Shown one piece after another: positions 48,961-61,552 of a stretch of 64,000 nucleotides of DNA. The translations under genes were made by a program, and so were the position numbers. Each line of letters opens with the position of its first letter. The stretch's first letter is position 1. The DNA comes from Apis mellifera (Eukaryota; Arthropoda; Insecta; Hymenoptera; Apidae): contig NC_037639.1 of NCBI RefSeq assembly GCF_003254395.2, positions 2,646,501-2,710,500 on the forward strand, written 5' to 3'. A model generated the notes under the pieces. The model saw only the letters and a list, made by a program, of their open reading frames with translations. It searched no databases and was not told the origin of the DNA.

Positions 48961-49650
48961 AGAGCAAAAGGTATTTCGTTAAGTGATGGGAAAGATTCTT
49001 TTGCAGAGAATTAAAATTTGGACGTGAGTCTCGTATTTTTAATTTATAATTTCTACGGATAATTAATCTTATCTCGTTATCAGGAAATAGGTAAATTAAA
49101 TTATTGGAAGGAGGAAGGAGGGATGATAATACGTATTATATAAATGTAAGTCTAAATGTTTTTATCTAAAGGTTTAAATAATTGTACAATGAATATATCA
49201 TCGAATTAACAATTAAAAGTTTTAAAAAAGGTGAAAGAATTATGAATATTTATCATTTCCTGTTTATTGATTAAATTACTATCGAGGGTAAAATAGCGAT
49301 AGATTAATATAATTTATCAATTCAAATTAAAATATATAATACGATAATAGATAAAAATATTAATACATATAAGTATTTATGCTGTAAATTAAAGTTATTT
49401 GGAATATTTTTATAATTGACACGATCGATTTGATTTTATATTTGTTCCTCTTTTTTCATCGATACCTCCTTCGATTCATATTTGAATTTTTATTATTAGT
49501 ACGAAATAATATATAAACAATAAAAAATGTACAACGTTATAAATATTTAAACAATATATATTGTACTTAATTAAACTTAATTTCCGACATTCAATCAAAT
49601 CTCTCTTCTATAATCATTCACTTGAACGTTTTAATAACAGTTCGTTAAAT
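48960..49650. other. AT-rich noncoding DNA
   Basis: No supported feature. Confidence 0.75.
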
Positions 49651-49659
49651 TTGATCTAA

Positions 49660-50232
49660 AAAATTAGAAGCGAGTCACTTGCACGATTAGAAAAATAATG
49701 ATACGTTCTTTCCATTCTTGAAGATGAGGAGAATCTGAAAAAAGAAATTCAAATTAGAGACACATTATATAAATTAATCAATCAATCAATAATCAAAAAA
49801 AGTCAAAAAATATTGATTTCGATTCTACATCTAGAAGATTAGCAATGATTAATTCCAACGCTATATTTACAAGATCAGCAACAATTGATTCTAACAGCTA
49901 CGTATAGAAGATTAGAAACGAGTGGTTTAGAAAAATAATTGGGCAATAATCTTGAAGATAAATATCTTAACTCTGAAAGGGGGAAAAAAAGATGAAGATA
50001 CGAATGAATTAATCGATTGAAACCAATAAATATACACTAATTAAGAAAAAGTCAAGAAATATCCTTTAAAAATCCGAATCTCACAACTGGCACTTGAAAA
50101 AAAATTTTCACAACGATTAATTTCAACGCTACACCTACAAGATTAGAAACGATCGGATCGCTTCAACGATCGGAAAATAATCGAGCAATGTTTGTTCCAT
50201 TCTCGAGAATAAATACCTCTGGAAAGAGGGGA
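49660..50232. repeat. Old, diverged tandem repeat cluster (~230-247-bp period, nested ~37-bp units)
   Basis: Three diverged copies align at about 49660-49815, 49907-50062 and 50137-50232. Shared blocks include GATTAGAAACGA, GAAAAATAATNNNGCAAT-like text, TTCCATTCTTGAAGAT versus TTCCATTCTCGAGAAT, and AAAAAGTCAAGAAATAT. Between the first two lie two ~37-bp subunits (49825-49860 and 49861-49897) of the form CTANNTNTANAAGATNAGNAA, with a third starting at 49898 and another at 50129. I recognise no known repeat family. Confidence 0.7.
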
Positions 50233-51340
50233 GGGGAGAGGAACCTCTGAAGAAAGATGGAGTGTCGAGTCGTAGGGCGCGTCGAAGCGCGAGAGAGGGG
50301 GTAAAATAGGATAAAATAGAGTGGAGAGGCGGGCAATAATTATGAGACATAAAGTGACGAGCGCGAGCGGATCGTTCAGGGAATATAAAGCTGGCCGGTG
50401 AAAAGATGGACGACGTACACGCAGAATTCCGGGAAAGGAGGGGCTGGTTGGCTAAGACAATGTTGCGCTTCTCTGAAGGTCCAAGTGCCCGAGCCATTAG
50501 CGCGAGAGCGTTCCATACCGGTGGCCGAATGCCAAGTGCCCTTCGTTTCAGTAAGCTCCGCGTGGAGAGACACGTAGCGAGTGGGTAAAAACCGAGCCGA
50601 GTTAGTCGAAAGGAGACGGGACGACGGGAAAGAACGGAAGAAGCTGGCAGAAGACACGGGTATCGGTGGTGAACAGGGGGTGAACAGAGAGAGGGAGGAG
50701 GAGGAGGAGGAGGAGGAGAGAGAGAGAGAGATGGAAAGTGCTTAAGGATGGCCCCAAGGCCTCTCGCCTTAACCTTACTCGTCGGAGGCAATGCCTCGCT
50801 TCTTCTCTCTCCTCCCTCCCTCCTTCCTTCTTTCCTCCCCCCTCCTTTCCCTTTCGAACTTAAGGTTGTGCGCGCAAGGCTTTGAACCCTTTCACGCAGT
50901 GTTCCGCCACGGAAGTCGAGTGGACCGTTCCGATTCCCCGGAGTTTTTCGAATTCAGATCGTGGGTACGTTAAGTGGAGGAGAAGTTAATTGTGTATTTA
51001 AGTATGCATAATTGCCGAGCTTGCACAGTGAATGGGGGATGGCTAATTACCAGCGGAGGTGCCCTTTCCACTCTTAAGAATTATGTGCATATTATATAAT
51101 GCCTTTAATGCCCAACCGTGTATCCGTGTGCAAGTTTTTCCGCCCCTCTCTTAATCACTTTTTATTTAGATTTTTCGCGTAACCGTTCGCGGGATTGAAT
51201 CGCGATCATTCAAGAGACTCGTGCCCCGTGTTAAATAATAATCATAATGGTTGCGAATGAAAGGAAGAATTGAACGTCGCGCATAATTATTATCCTCCCT
51301 GACGATATATAATCTCTTGAGAGAAGTCGTTTCATTATAG
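50170..51340. other. GC island H
   Basis: Purine-biased plus strand at 50200-50740, then mixed and pyrimidine-rich at about 50780-50860. A 218-codon minus frame (50135-50791) runs opposite the purine-biased part. It begins in poly-Pro/Ser text from the (GGA)n(GA)n array and ends inside the diverged repeat. Despite its length I see no domain and treat it as non-genic. Confidence 0.5.
50694..50731. repeat. (GGA)n(GA)n compound microsatellite
   Basis: GAG/GGA units at about 50694-50718 continue as GA units to 50731. Confidence 0.95.
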
Positions 51341-51946
51341 AGAATTTAGCGAAAAGAAAAAAAAAGAAATTTGTATAATTTAAAAATATCCTAATCGCTT
51401 AATTATTGTTATATCGCGATATGTATAATAGATACGTATGTGCCGATTAATTTTAAAATAGAAAGTAATAAAAAAATGTTTCATTTATTCTTATCTTTCA
51501 AATAAATCTTCGTTTTGTGTATCTTTCAAGTTTGATACGAAATCGATACAATATTTTTAGGACAAAATTACGTAATTACGTAAATTATTAATCATAAATT
51601 ATTGATTGAAATATATCTCCATTTAAATTTTTTTCTATTATATCTATAAAATGTTTTTTATTAATGTAAAAAATTAAAATTAAAAATTAATGTTACATTA
51701 AATGAAACATTGAAAATATTCGATAATTAGTATTGAATACTTTTCCGATTTTTAATTTATTATTAATTACAAATAAAATTATTAATATTACGCAAATAGT
51801 CAAACAATAAGTAATATAAATGTCAATACTAATCTTACTGGTACATACCGTATCTACAGGATGGATTATCAGTTGGTTTAATAACCCAGCATAAAATCAA
51901 TACAATGCCTTAATTCTCATAATGTTTCTACTTCTCTCTTTCTTCC
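51340..51946. other. AT-rich noncoding DNA
   Basis: No supported feature. Confidence 0.75.
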
Positions 51947-51968
51947 TCTTCCTCCCTCCCTCCCTCCT

Positions 51969-52045
<77 letters not shown>

Positions 52046-52055
52046 CACACACACA

Positions 52056-52094
<39 letters not shown>

Positions 52095-52169
52095 ACTCAC
52101 TCACTCACTCACTCACTCATTCACTCACTCACTCACTCACTCACACTCACACACTCACTCACTCACTCA

Positions 52170-52244
<75 letters not shown>

Positions 52245-52273
52245 TCACACTAACACACACACTAATAATAATA
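51946..52273. repeat. Large compound microsatellite (CCT)/(CT)n(CA)n(CACT)n(CA)n(TAA)n
   Basis: The order is C/T-rich units, (CT)n, (CA)n at about 51984-52038, mixed CT/CA, (CACT)n or (TCAC)n at about 52090-52170, (CA)n to about 52240, then a short TAA tail. Total length is about 330 bp, the largest simple repeat here. The overlapping frames (51897-52100 minus, 51922-52290 plus) are Thr-His/Ser or Cys-Val repeats and not genes. Confidence 0.98.
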
Positions 52274-54160
52274 AGATTTTATCAAAATAACGGTGAATTT
52301 TGAATGTAACTGATCGGATTACAGCCAAATAATTGTATAAAATATCATTTACAAAAATATAAGAATGTATTCTTGAAACATAAGGTGATACTTGAAGTGA
52401 TACTCAATACGCTTTCAAGCTCTATACTTATTTTGGCATTCACTAGATACTTTTCGAAACAGGTAACACTGTAAACCAATATACCGTTTCTTAGACAGCT
52501 GTCCGTCGCGTGAAAGAATTATATATTTTCGAAAGTATATATTACTGGCAGCTTGGTGGAATATTCACGAAAGAGCGAAAGTGAAAATTTTATGCTTGGT
52601 AATATTTTCGGTGATTCAAGGTTTTACGTATCTTGTTAGTGATACACCATAAAGTAAACCTAAAGCTTTATTGTTTACAGATACTTATTCTTATATCTTC
52701 GAAATGTTATTTACGATATCCCTATATATTCATTACGATAAACCGATCTTTATCTTATCCATATCTCTATATCCATCTTATCCTATCTTATCCATGTATT
52801 AAACAAGCTTTGTACTGTATTTTCAACTATTCCAAAGCATGTGTTCCAAAGCATTGTATTATGCCGTTATAAGAACATGTTTTTCGATCGAACATCAACA
52901 TCAAACTTTTGAATCGGTTAAATTCTATTCGACGAAAATATCATTGTTCAATACGCGTTTTCAATCATTCATCTAGATGAAGAAATAATTAATTAACTTT
53001 TTGATATCGTGAACGTCAAAATATGACAGATAATCAGAACGGGATAAGTTTAATTTTTCAAAGAATTTCGTTAATAAAACAGGAGCGGAAGTATAAAATT
53101 TAAAGCGAAATATAATTTTTAAATATTAATTTTACTGCTTTATTATGGTTCTATTCTAATCAATCGTATCTATTTTTCAAATTTTATTCAATTATTAAAT
53201 GCTTTTTTTTTATATTTGAATAAAAATTATTGTTTACTAAATGAAATTTAAAATAGTCAAAAAGAAAATATATAGAAATAAATGATAATATTATACAAAA
53301 TATGTTACATTTTAAGAAAATTCATCTAATTAAAAAAATAAAAATATTTTAATGAAAGTTTGTCTGGAAAGTTTGTCTGGAACATAATAGATTGTATCTA
53401 TAATTTGAAATGGAACAATTTTTCCATTGATGAAAAATCTCTTGATGAAAAAGAGAGTGAAATCAATCTTCAAATTTCAGCATATTTGAATTTTTCTTAC
53501 AATAGGATAATGGAGCATTAAAATCTGAACATTTTGTAAATTAAAGTTTTATTTTACAAAATAATCTCATTAAAAATTATATTAAAAAAGAAAAAATATT
53601 TGAAACTTTAAATATTAATTTCAAATCGTTCTTAAAATATTATTTTGCTGTATATATTATCCACTGTGCTCTAACTGATATTAAAAAATTTCTTTGAAGA
53701 TATACAATTTTTTTTATTTTTTATAAAAATTTTTAATCATAAAATTTTCAGATTTTAGAGTTTCATTATCTCGTTTTAAAAAAAATTCTTAGCTAAAATT
53801 CGAAACATGGAAACTGAACTTTTGGGAGTTGACTTTACATCAAAAAAAATTTCATTCACAAAAAAATTGTTTCATCTATAAATCTTTATATTTTACACAA
53901 ACTTTCATTAAAATTAAAAATTTTCATTAATCTCGAATTTTAATATAACATTTATAGCATTTATGACAAGTACACATAACATACATACATATACACAGAT
54001 GTACATATATAAATACACAGTTAAAATTTTTCCTTGTATTTTTTTTTGAAACACAATCTCACGCATGTTATAATCATCTTTACGAATAATTGACAAATTC
54101 CAAACAATAAAATCGTATTTATATATTACATTCCACATTTACACGTACAAACGCGAAACA
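52274..54160. other. AT-rich noncoding DNA
   Basis: No supported gene. A 13-bp tandem pair (GAAAGTTTGTCTG) is at 53354-53379. Moderately balanced sequence near 52400-52900 shows no recognisable content. Confidence 0.75.
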
Positions 54161-54880
54161 ACAGGGAACGTACGAATTAACATTTTCGTTAACACACCGT
54201 CACACTTCTCTCGTTGTTTATCCGTGTTAGCTAGAGATATGTATATGTACCACTAAGCGACTAAGTAGAAGAGGTTTGAGGGAAAATATAGGTAGATCAT
54301 GAATGAACCTTGACACGACTTCGCGAACTCGACGCCAATCCTTGAATGAATCTAACTATTCCTACGCAGCGTTTCACAGGAGGCGGAGGAGAATCTCCGT
54401 AGCCCAGGCCTTCCTATGTATGAATGAACACAGAAATAGCTGTGCCAGGAAGTGGTGGTATAATAAATACTTCGTTTACCGACTTCCCGTGCCCGATCCG
54501 ACTCGCCCTCATCTCACTCTTGTCTCTCATCGTGAATTAGGGATCCTTAATAATGTTAATGAGGACACCCGTTTCACGAATCTAATCTAACTTAATCGCC
54601 TGATTATCCAGACGGATACTTCCAACGTTCCGATATATTTCTGTATGCACATTTATGACACGCTCTCCATTCCCATAGTTCGAGTTGGAAATAGTGTTCG
54701 CGTTCTCCAAATATAACCGCTAACGGATGCTCGTATTTTGAAATAGATTTGAAACGACGAGTTCCTCCTTCCCAGGAAATGCGCTTTTTAAGTATTCATG
54801 GACCGCTGTCACTTCGCCTACATGAATGCGTTTAACGCGTGAACTATTATTTATCGTCGATCCTCCAATGTGATAATTTT
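54160..54880. other. Balanced islet, candidate conserved noncoding element
   Basis: About 700 bp of non-repetitive mixed sequence between AT-rich flanks. A 95-codon frame (54303-54590 plus) is less repetitive than most but has no domain or splice context that I can recognise. Confidence 0.35.
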
Positions 54881-56200
54881 AGGAAGGGATAGGTTTAGAG
54901 ATTTTGGAATGGATTTTCTTTTTTTGGGGATATTAAAAAATTGCATTGGATAGTTGTAATTACATTGTTACAATTAAATTTGTTGTTGCCATTCGATTTT
55001 TATGCGTTTGACTATTTTAAAAATACGTAGTATTCCAATTGCGTGGAATATCCTATAATCGCTTATAATTATTGCAATTATATATTTTTATTTCACTAAT
55101 TTATTTAATTATTATTTTCAAGCTCAGTAGAAATTAAACTGCGTATTTTATAAATAGTTCAATAAAAAAAAAAAAAATATCAATACATGGATTTTTCCTC
55201 AAAAATAAAATGAAAATTAAAAATATATCTTATTAATTTCAAATATTTTATTACATGCATTTAAATTATAAATTGAAAAAATTAATAGAATGAATTAATA
55301 TGTATTTTCTATATATTTATAAATTAATTTATATTAGTCTTGCTTGATGTATATAATGTTTAAAAATATTTGTAAAAGAATTAAATCTAATCAATAATAA
55401 TAATGTAATAATTCAGTAATTATTAAATTTATAATAAAATTTTTATATAATAATTTTGTATATCTATTTATTTATAGATTTTAAATATTATTGAGTTAAA
55501 ACATTTGAATTAAAATTAAGTACTTCCTTTTATAATAAAGAAAAGCATAATAATTATAAACTTATATTTTATGTCACAATTATGACAAACATAAATTATT
55601 TTTTTCTGAATTATGTTTATTTCATTATAATTTTAATTATGCTTCTCTTTTATATTCAAAATAATTGGTATAATATTTTATCTTATTTTATTCATTTTTC
55701 AAATTATCTGATTAATCTTATCATTGAAAGTAATTTCAACGCTATAATTTGTGAGCGTTTATGAGCTTCAAATAAATTAATATATCCATTTTCCGTCTGA
55801 TTATAGAATAGTAATTTTTAAAATTATTATAGATTAATATTATCATGATTATGCATATATGTAAAAAAAATCCAAATATATAAATACTTCTCTTCATCTG
55901 TATAAGATCATGAAAATCATACTATATTATTTATTAACCAGAGAAACTACGTATTTTAAACATCCGTCTCATTAAATATACCAAGAAAATTATCTTTCTC
56001 TTCCTCTATCATTCTCTATTATTCTCATCCCATATCATAAATCTATTAAACCCTAGCAAAATTCTCGAAATCAATCTCACAAGACCAACGAACAAAATAG
56101 AGCCAATTATATATCTTTAATCCATTATCTCAAATGAATCTGTCGTTCAAATAACACACAATATTACAATTGTTTTTATTTAAAATTCGCCAAAATTCGC
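54880..56200. other. AT-rich noncoding DNA
   Basis: No supported feature. Confidence 0.8.
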
Positions 56201-57160
56201 CCAATCACTACTCTCTACTCCATTATTTTTCGAGACTCAAATATCGTTAAATACAAATAATCCTTATCCTTTACCACGAATCGAACCCTCGCCTTAAAGA
56301 AAAAGAAATATTTCGACTCTCGTCCCTCCCCCTTCTTCTTCTCGCAAGATGAAGAAAAAAAAAAAAGAATTCTTAGCCCGGTGAAAGCTTTCATCACCGC
56401 CTCTCGCCACCTCGGACAGACGAACGTTCCCGTGACACGGGCACGCTTGGAAGGTGTTCGATGACTCGAGTCAGCAGCCCGCCAGTTGCCAAGCGAATTT
56501 ATCGTTCGCGGCGGTGGAAGGTCGGCGGCGGTGTGGGTGGGTTTCTGGGGTATAGTTCCATCGTTAAGGAGTCGGAGTGGCTGTGGGCTGGATAGGGAGA
56601 TGGTTTAGGGTCCATACATAGAAGGAGCCGGAGCACAAGCACGTATAAGGACGGAACGTGTGGGGTATTGACTAGCCGGCTGGTCCCGGCAAGGGTTGCG
56701 GCTAAGACGGAGCAGAAGAGGGACGAAGAGAAGGAGCCAAACTGAACACAGAGGCCGGCGGAAGGAGAAGGTGGATAGGAAAGCAAGATAGGAATGGACG
56801 CGAAAGTGAGAAAGGAGGAGGAGTGGATAGAGAGGGAGGGGGAGGGGGAGATGATACCCCGGGTGGAAATAAGGAGAGAGAGACGTGTAAGGGGGTTGCG
56901 TGAAGTGTGAGCGAGAGGTCTCTCATTGCTAAAGGTGGTTGTAGGTGGTTGAGGGGGGGGATGGGACGCGTAGGGTGGTCGGGTGGACTACTACCTAAGA
57001 CTGATATGGATTGTAGATTATTCTGGACCTCGGGGTGCGGCTTGGCCAAGGGTTAGTATCTCAGAACCCTTGGCGTTCACCTCCACCTCCTTCCTCTCTT
57101 CTTCTGCCTCTGCCTCGTTCTCGACCCGCGTTACCAAACCTCTCGGCGTCCACCCACACA

Positions 57161-57182
57161 CCCCCTCCCCCTCCCCCTCCCC
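57161..57182 (-). other. G-quadruplex motif on the minus strand
   Basis: The plus strand reads C5-T-C5-T-C5-T-C4, so the minus strand carries four runs of four to five G with single-A loops, a strong G4 pattern. Confidence 0.8.
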
Positions 57183-57235
57183 GCCATCCACCGATCTCTT
57201 CCTACTTCCTGCCAACCCACCGCGCGCCGCGTTGC

Positions 57236-57289
57236 CCACCACCACCACCACCACCATCACCACCACCACCATCGCCACCACCACCACCC
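57236..57289. repeat. (ACC)n trinucleotide repeat
   Basis: CAC/ACC units across about 54 bp with ATC and GCC variants. It gives poly-Pro or poly-Thr in plus frames and poly-Val in minus frames. Confidence 0.95.
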
Positions 57290-57429
57290 ATCTCGCGGCT
57301 CCTTCTCTCGAAGAGAGAAGTTCGTCTGTTCCGACGTGGCTAGGCCTGCGGCCGATTACATGCCTTCCCCGTAATCCGATGTTGCGCGAATCTCGCGTTT
57401 CAGGTCAATTCCCCGTGTTCTAGACCGAA

Positions 57430-58720
57430 TTCAAAACCTATGGAATTCCCTTGCCCGATATTTAAACGAATTTCGCGCAAGTTGGTCCCTTTTGTTTTCT
57501 TACGAGTCGATATTTTTTTAATAAGAATCAAGGTTTCATTGTAAATAATCCGAGGAAGTGGATTGGAAGTGGATGATGGATCTGATTAAGAAAAGATGAT
57601 TATTCGTTCGTACGTTACACGTCGATTGAGAGATTGATTCAATTTGTTGTTGGGCAAGTTTTTCGGTCTAATCTTAATTTCCTTACTTCTAAGCCCTTTG
57701 CTGGTGTTGGCAGAAGTTTATCCAGTTCCTAGGCACCGGTAAACTGCAACCGTTTATGCGTTCTTCCCTTTAATCCTATGTTGCGAGTACTCTCCGTTTC
57801 AGGCTATTCCCCTCTCCTTCCCCCCCTCTCGTGCTAAACGCTTCCACCGCAATTTCCACTTTCTATTCCCCATCGAACTTGTTTTATTATTTTAATCTTC
57901 GATTTTGCCCGACATTCCAAACAATTTTGTTATCATGTTCATTCATTAATACATGAAATATGTATATAACTTAAAGATAGAAGTAATATAATAATAAGAT
58001 GATCATAGAAATCAAGATCTTGATCAAGATGCGAATTTCCTACATGTATCCCCCTCCCCCCTTCCCCCATGTTTATCTTTTTTCTTTCTTTCCTTTTCTT
58101 TTTTTTCCTTTTTTTTCTTTTTTTTTTTACGACAGGTTCGCGAAGTAGCGGTGCGTTGTTAATGACGGTTAATGACAGTTGTTACAGCTTAGTTGGCGAC
58201 TATTAGTTTCTCGTGTACCTGGCACACCGCGGCACACGCTCGGTAATTACCTGTACGTTCAAGCACCGTTCTGGAACGTAAGGTTACCACGCTGGAAGCG
58301 CTGTTGTATGTTTGAGATAAGGCAAGCGCGTTTTATGTGTGTCAAACGGGATTTAAAAACCCGTTTACGCAACTTTCGTGTTTTTCCCGTTAAATCGATC
58401 GTGAAACATTGTTCGATCTCCTTTTTTTCTTCCCTTTTCCAATTAATTACATTGCTGCAATATCCTTGCAATCGAACAACGATGCGAACAAATGTTACGC
58501 GATATCAGATCGATATCGCGTAGCGGTTCCCTTCGATCAGCATACGAGGATTATTAACCCGTCTCGACCTCACACGTGTTACGCTTTTTCTTCAGTTAAG
58601 TGAAATCCATTCTCCCGGGTTTATGAGGCTCACACGTACACCGGAAGAAATTCCGTTGCCGCACTAAGATACAACTTTGTAATTATCCGTTTTCCGGATA
58701 AAAATGCGCGTTACGGTTTC
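57430..58720. other. Mixed-composition DNA
   Basis: Balanced and mostly non-repetitive, with a T-rich tract at 58079-58128. The region 58130-58640 has a CpG-bearing texture and overlapping frames on both strands (58179-58523 plus, 114 codons; 58259-58471 minus). It also has an AAACGGG..CCCGTTT inverted repeat near 58346-58368. No family is recognised. Confidence 0.5.
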
Positions 58721-59094
58721 GATCTTTCAATTGAAAAAGTTGAATTTTTATGGACGCAGTGAATTTGTAATTAGCCACCGTTGACCGCTGGTTACCTGGA
58801 CTTCTAATAGAAGGGTTAAGATAGCAGGCTCGTCCTAATGAATATATAGGAACATTTACAGGTTAATTCGATACAAAGTGATTGGACGTTGAATTATGAA
58901 TTCTTTCGATCTTTCAATTGAAAAAGTTGAATTTTTATCGCTGGACGCAGTGAATTTGTAATTAGCCACCGTTGACCGCTGGTTACCTGGACTTCTAATA
59001 GAAGGGTTAAGATAGCAGATTCGTCCTAATGAGTCGGAATATTTATAGGTTAATTTGATACAAAGTGATTGGACGTTGAATTATGAATTCTTTC
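58721..59094. repeat. Recent 187-bp tandem duplication
   Basis: 58721-58907 and 58908-59094 are head-to-tail copies of equal length. They are nearly identical except for a 4-bp insertion (CGCT) in copy 2, a few substitutions, and a variable patch with a compensating 4-bp loss near AATGAATATATAGG. The sequence is balanced and not simple repeat. Both copies keep the shared block GTTGACCGCTGGTTACCTGG, which contains TTACCTGG. Confidence 0.97.
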
Positions 59095-61540
59095 CTGGAT
59101 ATAAATGGTATCCATATATTATAATAAAAGTATATTTTATATCTATCCTATTTTTCATTTATATAAATTTATATAAATGATTTTATACTTTGATCCTGTA
59201 TTAAAATAACATCTATGATATTCTTAATAAAGTTGTTTAATTATGATGTGTAATCTGTCTTTAATAATAGCTTTAAATTGATAAATAATAAATTAATAGA
59301 ACAATGATATCATTTATGTGTGGTGATTGTTCGTTTCATTAACGTGAATTTGTTCAAACAAAAATAAATCATGTTTCCATATACGTGTCTATGTAATTTC
59401 TTATAGTTATCAAGTATATATTATCAGTCAACGAACAAAAATGTTCCATAAACATTTAATGCTTGATATTAAAAACAATTTGTACTCGATACATACTTTT
59501 AATCCTTTCGTTTACGTTATCCGTCGATCGATCTCGTTTCTCCTGGAATGAATTAACGTAATCGCCACATCACACGATCATTATTGGCTTGTACAGCTAT
59601 GCACATCGACTATAATTGAGCATTACATGATAATCGGAAGGCCTGAATCGGCACATAGCCGTATCAGTTGGAAACACTTGAATCCATAAAAATCGTTATT
59701 GCTTATCGTGAAATCGTTTACCTTAAATGATTCGTTCCGCCAATATAACCTTCCCCTCCCTCCCTCCCACCTGCCACCACCGAACAACAATTACGTGGAA
59801 ACAAAATGACTCATCGAGTCTATGCGAGTCGATTGTGTAAGCACGCTTGACAATTGAAAGAAACGACTGATTCTTTTCTCGTGTCTTACGAGATATTCTT
59901 ATATACGCTATATATTTCGAATAATAAAATAAAATTATCGCGAGCTTTTGCTTTCGAAAATATTTGTCTTCCTTCAATGAGCGAGTTAGAGGTCATTGCT
60001 CGATTAGAGTTGAAAACAAGAATTTTCTAGATTGGATATATGTGGCTGTTGAATAACTGGCTCTGCGATTCGAAACAGTATTTCGTGAGGAGTTATCTTG
60101 ATGAAGTAGTTTGAAAGAAATTGGCAATATATATAGAGGAACTTAGTAGAAAAAGTAGTTATTTCCATGAAGATTAAGATAAGTTTTTGGTGAGTTTTTT
60201 TTTTATCGTCGATTTGAGAATATAAATTTTTAAACTTGTTATGAAATGTACGCACGATTTGAGAAAGAAGAAACTTTCAAATGTGTCTTGTAAAATTTTC
60301 TTCAACATTAAAAATTTAATTCTTTATCTGTGGATTAGAATCAGATTAGAATTTAATTAACGTTTCTGATTAAAAGTATTATCTTTAATAGAAAGTGGGT
60401 TAATGGGTTAATGGGTTACAATAAATCTTTTTATCTTAAATAATTAATAGTTAATAATAATAATAATTAAGATGAAATGTATTGAATGGCATTGGTCTGT
60501 TAAATTTGTACTCTGAAACGATATTTCATATGCATCGACACAATAGTTGTTGCTCTCATTGTTTCAAAATGTAGATTTCATTTTTTCTATAGATACATAC
60601 CATTTTTTACATTTTATATTTTTTTTGTTTACTTATGATCTATGATAAGCAAAAAATAATTACGTCAAGTTGAAATCGTTTCAACGAGAAATATGCTGGA
60701 ATAATAATTTTTTTTGAATTTTTAAAAAGTTTTCGTGAAATTGATTTATTTATTACGAAAAACTTAAATTTATCGAGTCACATATTGTGAATGGTGGATC
60801 GAAAGTAAATGTCTCACATTTCAATATTTTCCCACGTTTATTGACAATCATATTGTTATAGACATGTCTAAAATTGGCAACGCCAACACGAATCATCGTA
60901 TATGTGAAATTCAACAAGTATCTACTATCCAAATTTCTCAATCGTACGATTGGACGTGGTTCAATGAAAACTTCATTGCTAATTCAGCATATCTTATTGT
61001 AATATTTTCTCTGAAGATGTAAAACAGTGAAAATATTTATATTTTAAATAAATGACAAAATTTAAAAAATAAAAATTCAGAAAATATTAATATAAAAAAT
61101 TTGTGCGTACATATGTATATGTATATTTCATTCTAAATATTTCAATAAATATTGAAAATATTATTCTTAAATATTTTTATTATAATTGAAATTTTAACAT
61201 TTGTTCTATTTTTCGTCATTAAAGAAAAACGTAGAAATGAAAAAACTTAAGAATCATGCTATTTAAAAATAAAATTTATCACAAAATTAATAATACTCTA
61301 ATTATTACCTATTTATTTGTATATATATCATCAATTCTTTCTTATAGTAATAGTTTAACAGATTAGCCTTTCAATCAATCAGAAAACAAAGGAAGTACGC
61401 ATTCCTCCTCCATTGATTTTTCCTCTCAATAAACAGTCAATAATTTATCTCACCTATGTGTTTATTTATCCTACTTAAAACAAACTAGTCAATAATCAAT
61501 CCCTCAACTTAGAATAAATCGCTCTATCTGCTAAACGCTT
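59095..61540. other. Mostly AT-rich noncoding DNA
   Basis: AT-rich apart from a modest balanced stretch at 59500-60060. A (GGGTTAAT)n short tandem is at 60397-60418. Frames at 59723-59977 and 60004-60255 (both minus) are short and unrecognised. Confidence 0.75.
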
Positions 61541-61552
61541 ACCTAACCCACT

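Larger units (their letters stand above)
56200..57430. other. GC island I: G/A-rich left half, C/T-rich right half
   Basis: The plus strand is G-rich and purine-biased from about 56490 to 56960 and pyrimidine-biased from about 57060 to 57310. All frames (for example 56702-57049 minus and 56983-57423 plus) are Pro/Ser/Thr low complexity. It is a candidate promoter island without an identified gene. Confidence 0.55.

Noticed and set aside
51897..52290. 122-codon Thr/His repeat frame and opposing Cys/Val frame
   Set aside because: Translation of the (CA)n/(CACT)n microsatellite.
60397..60418. (GGGTTAAT)n considered as telomere-like
   Set aside because: The unit is not the insect TTAGG repeat and there are fewer than three copies.
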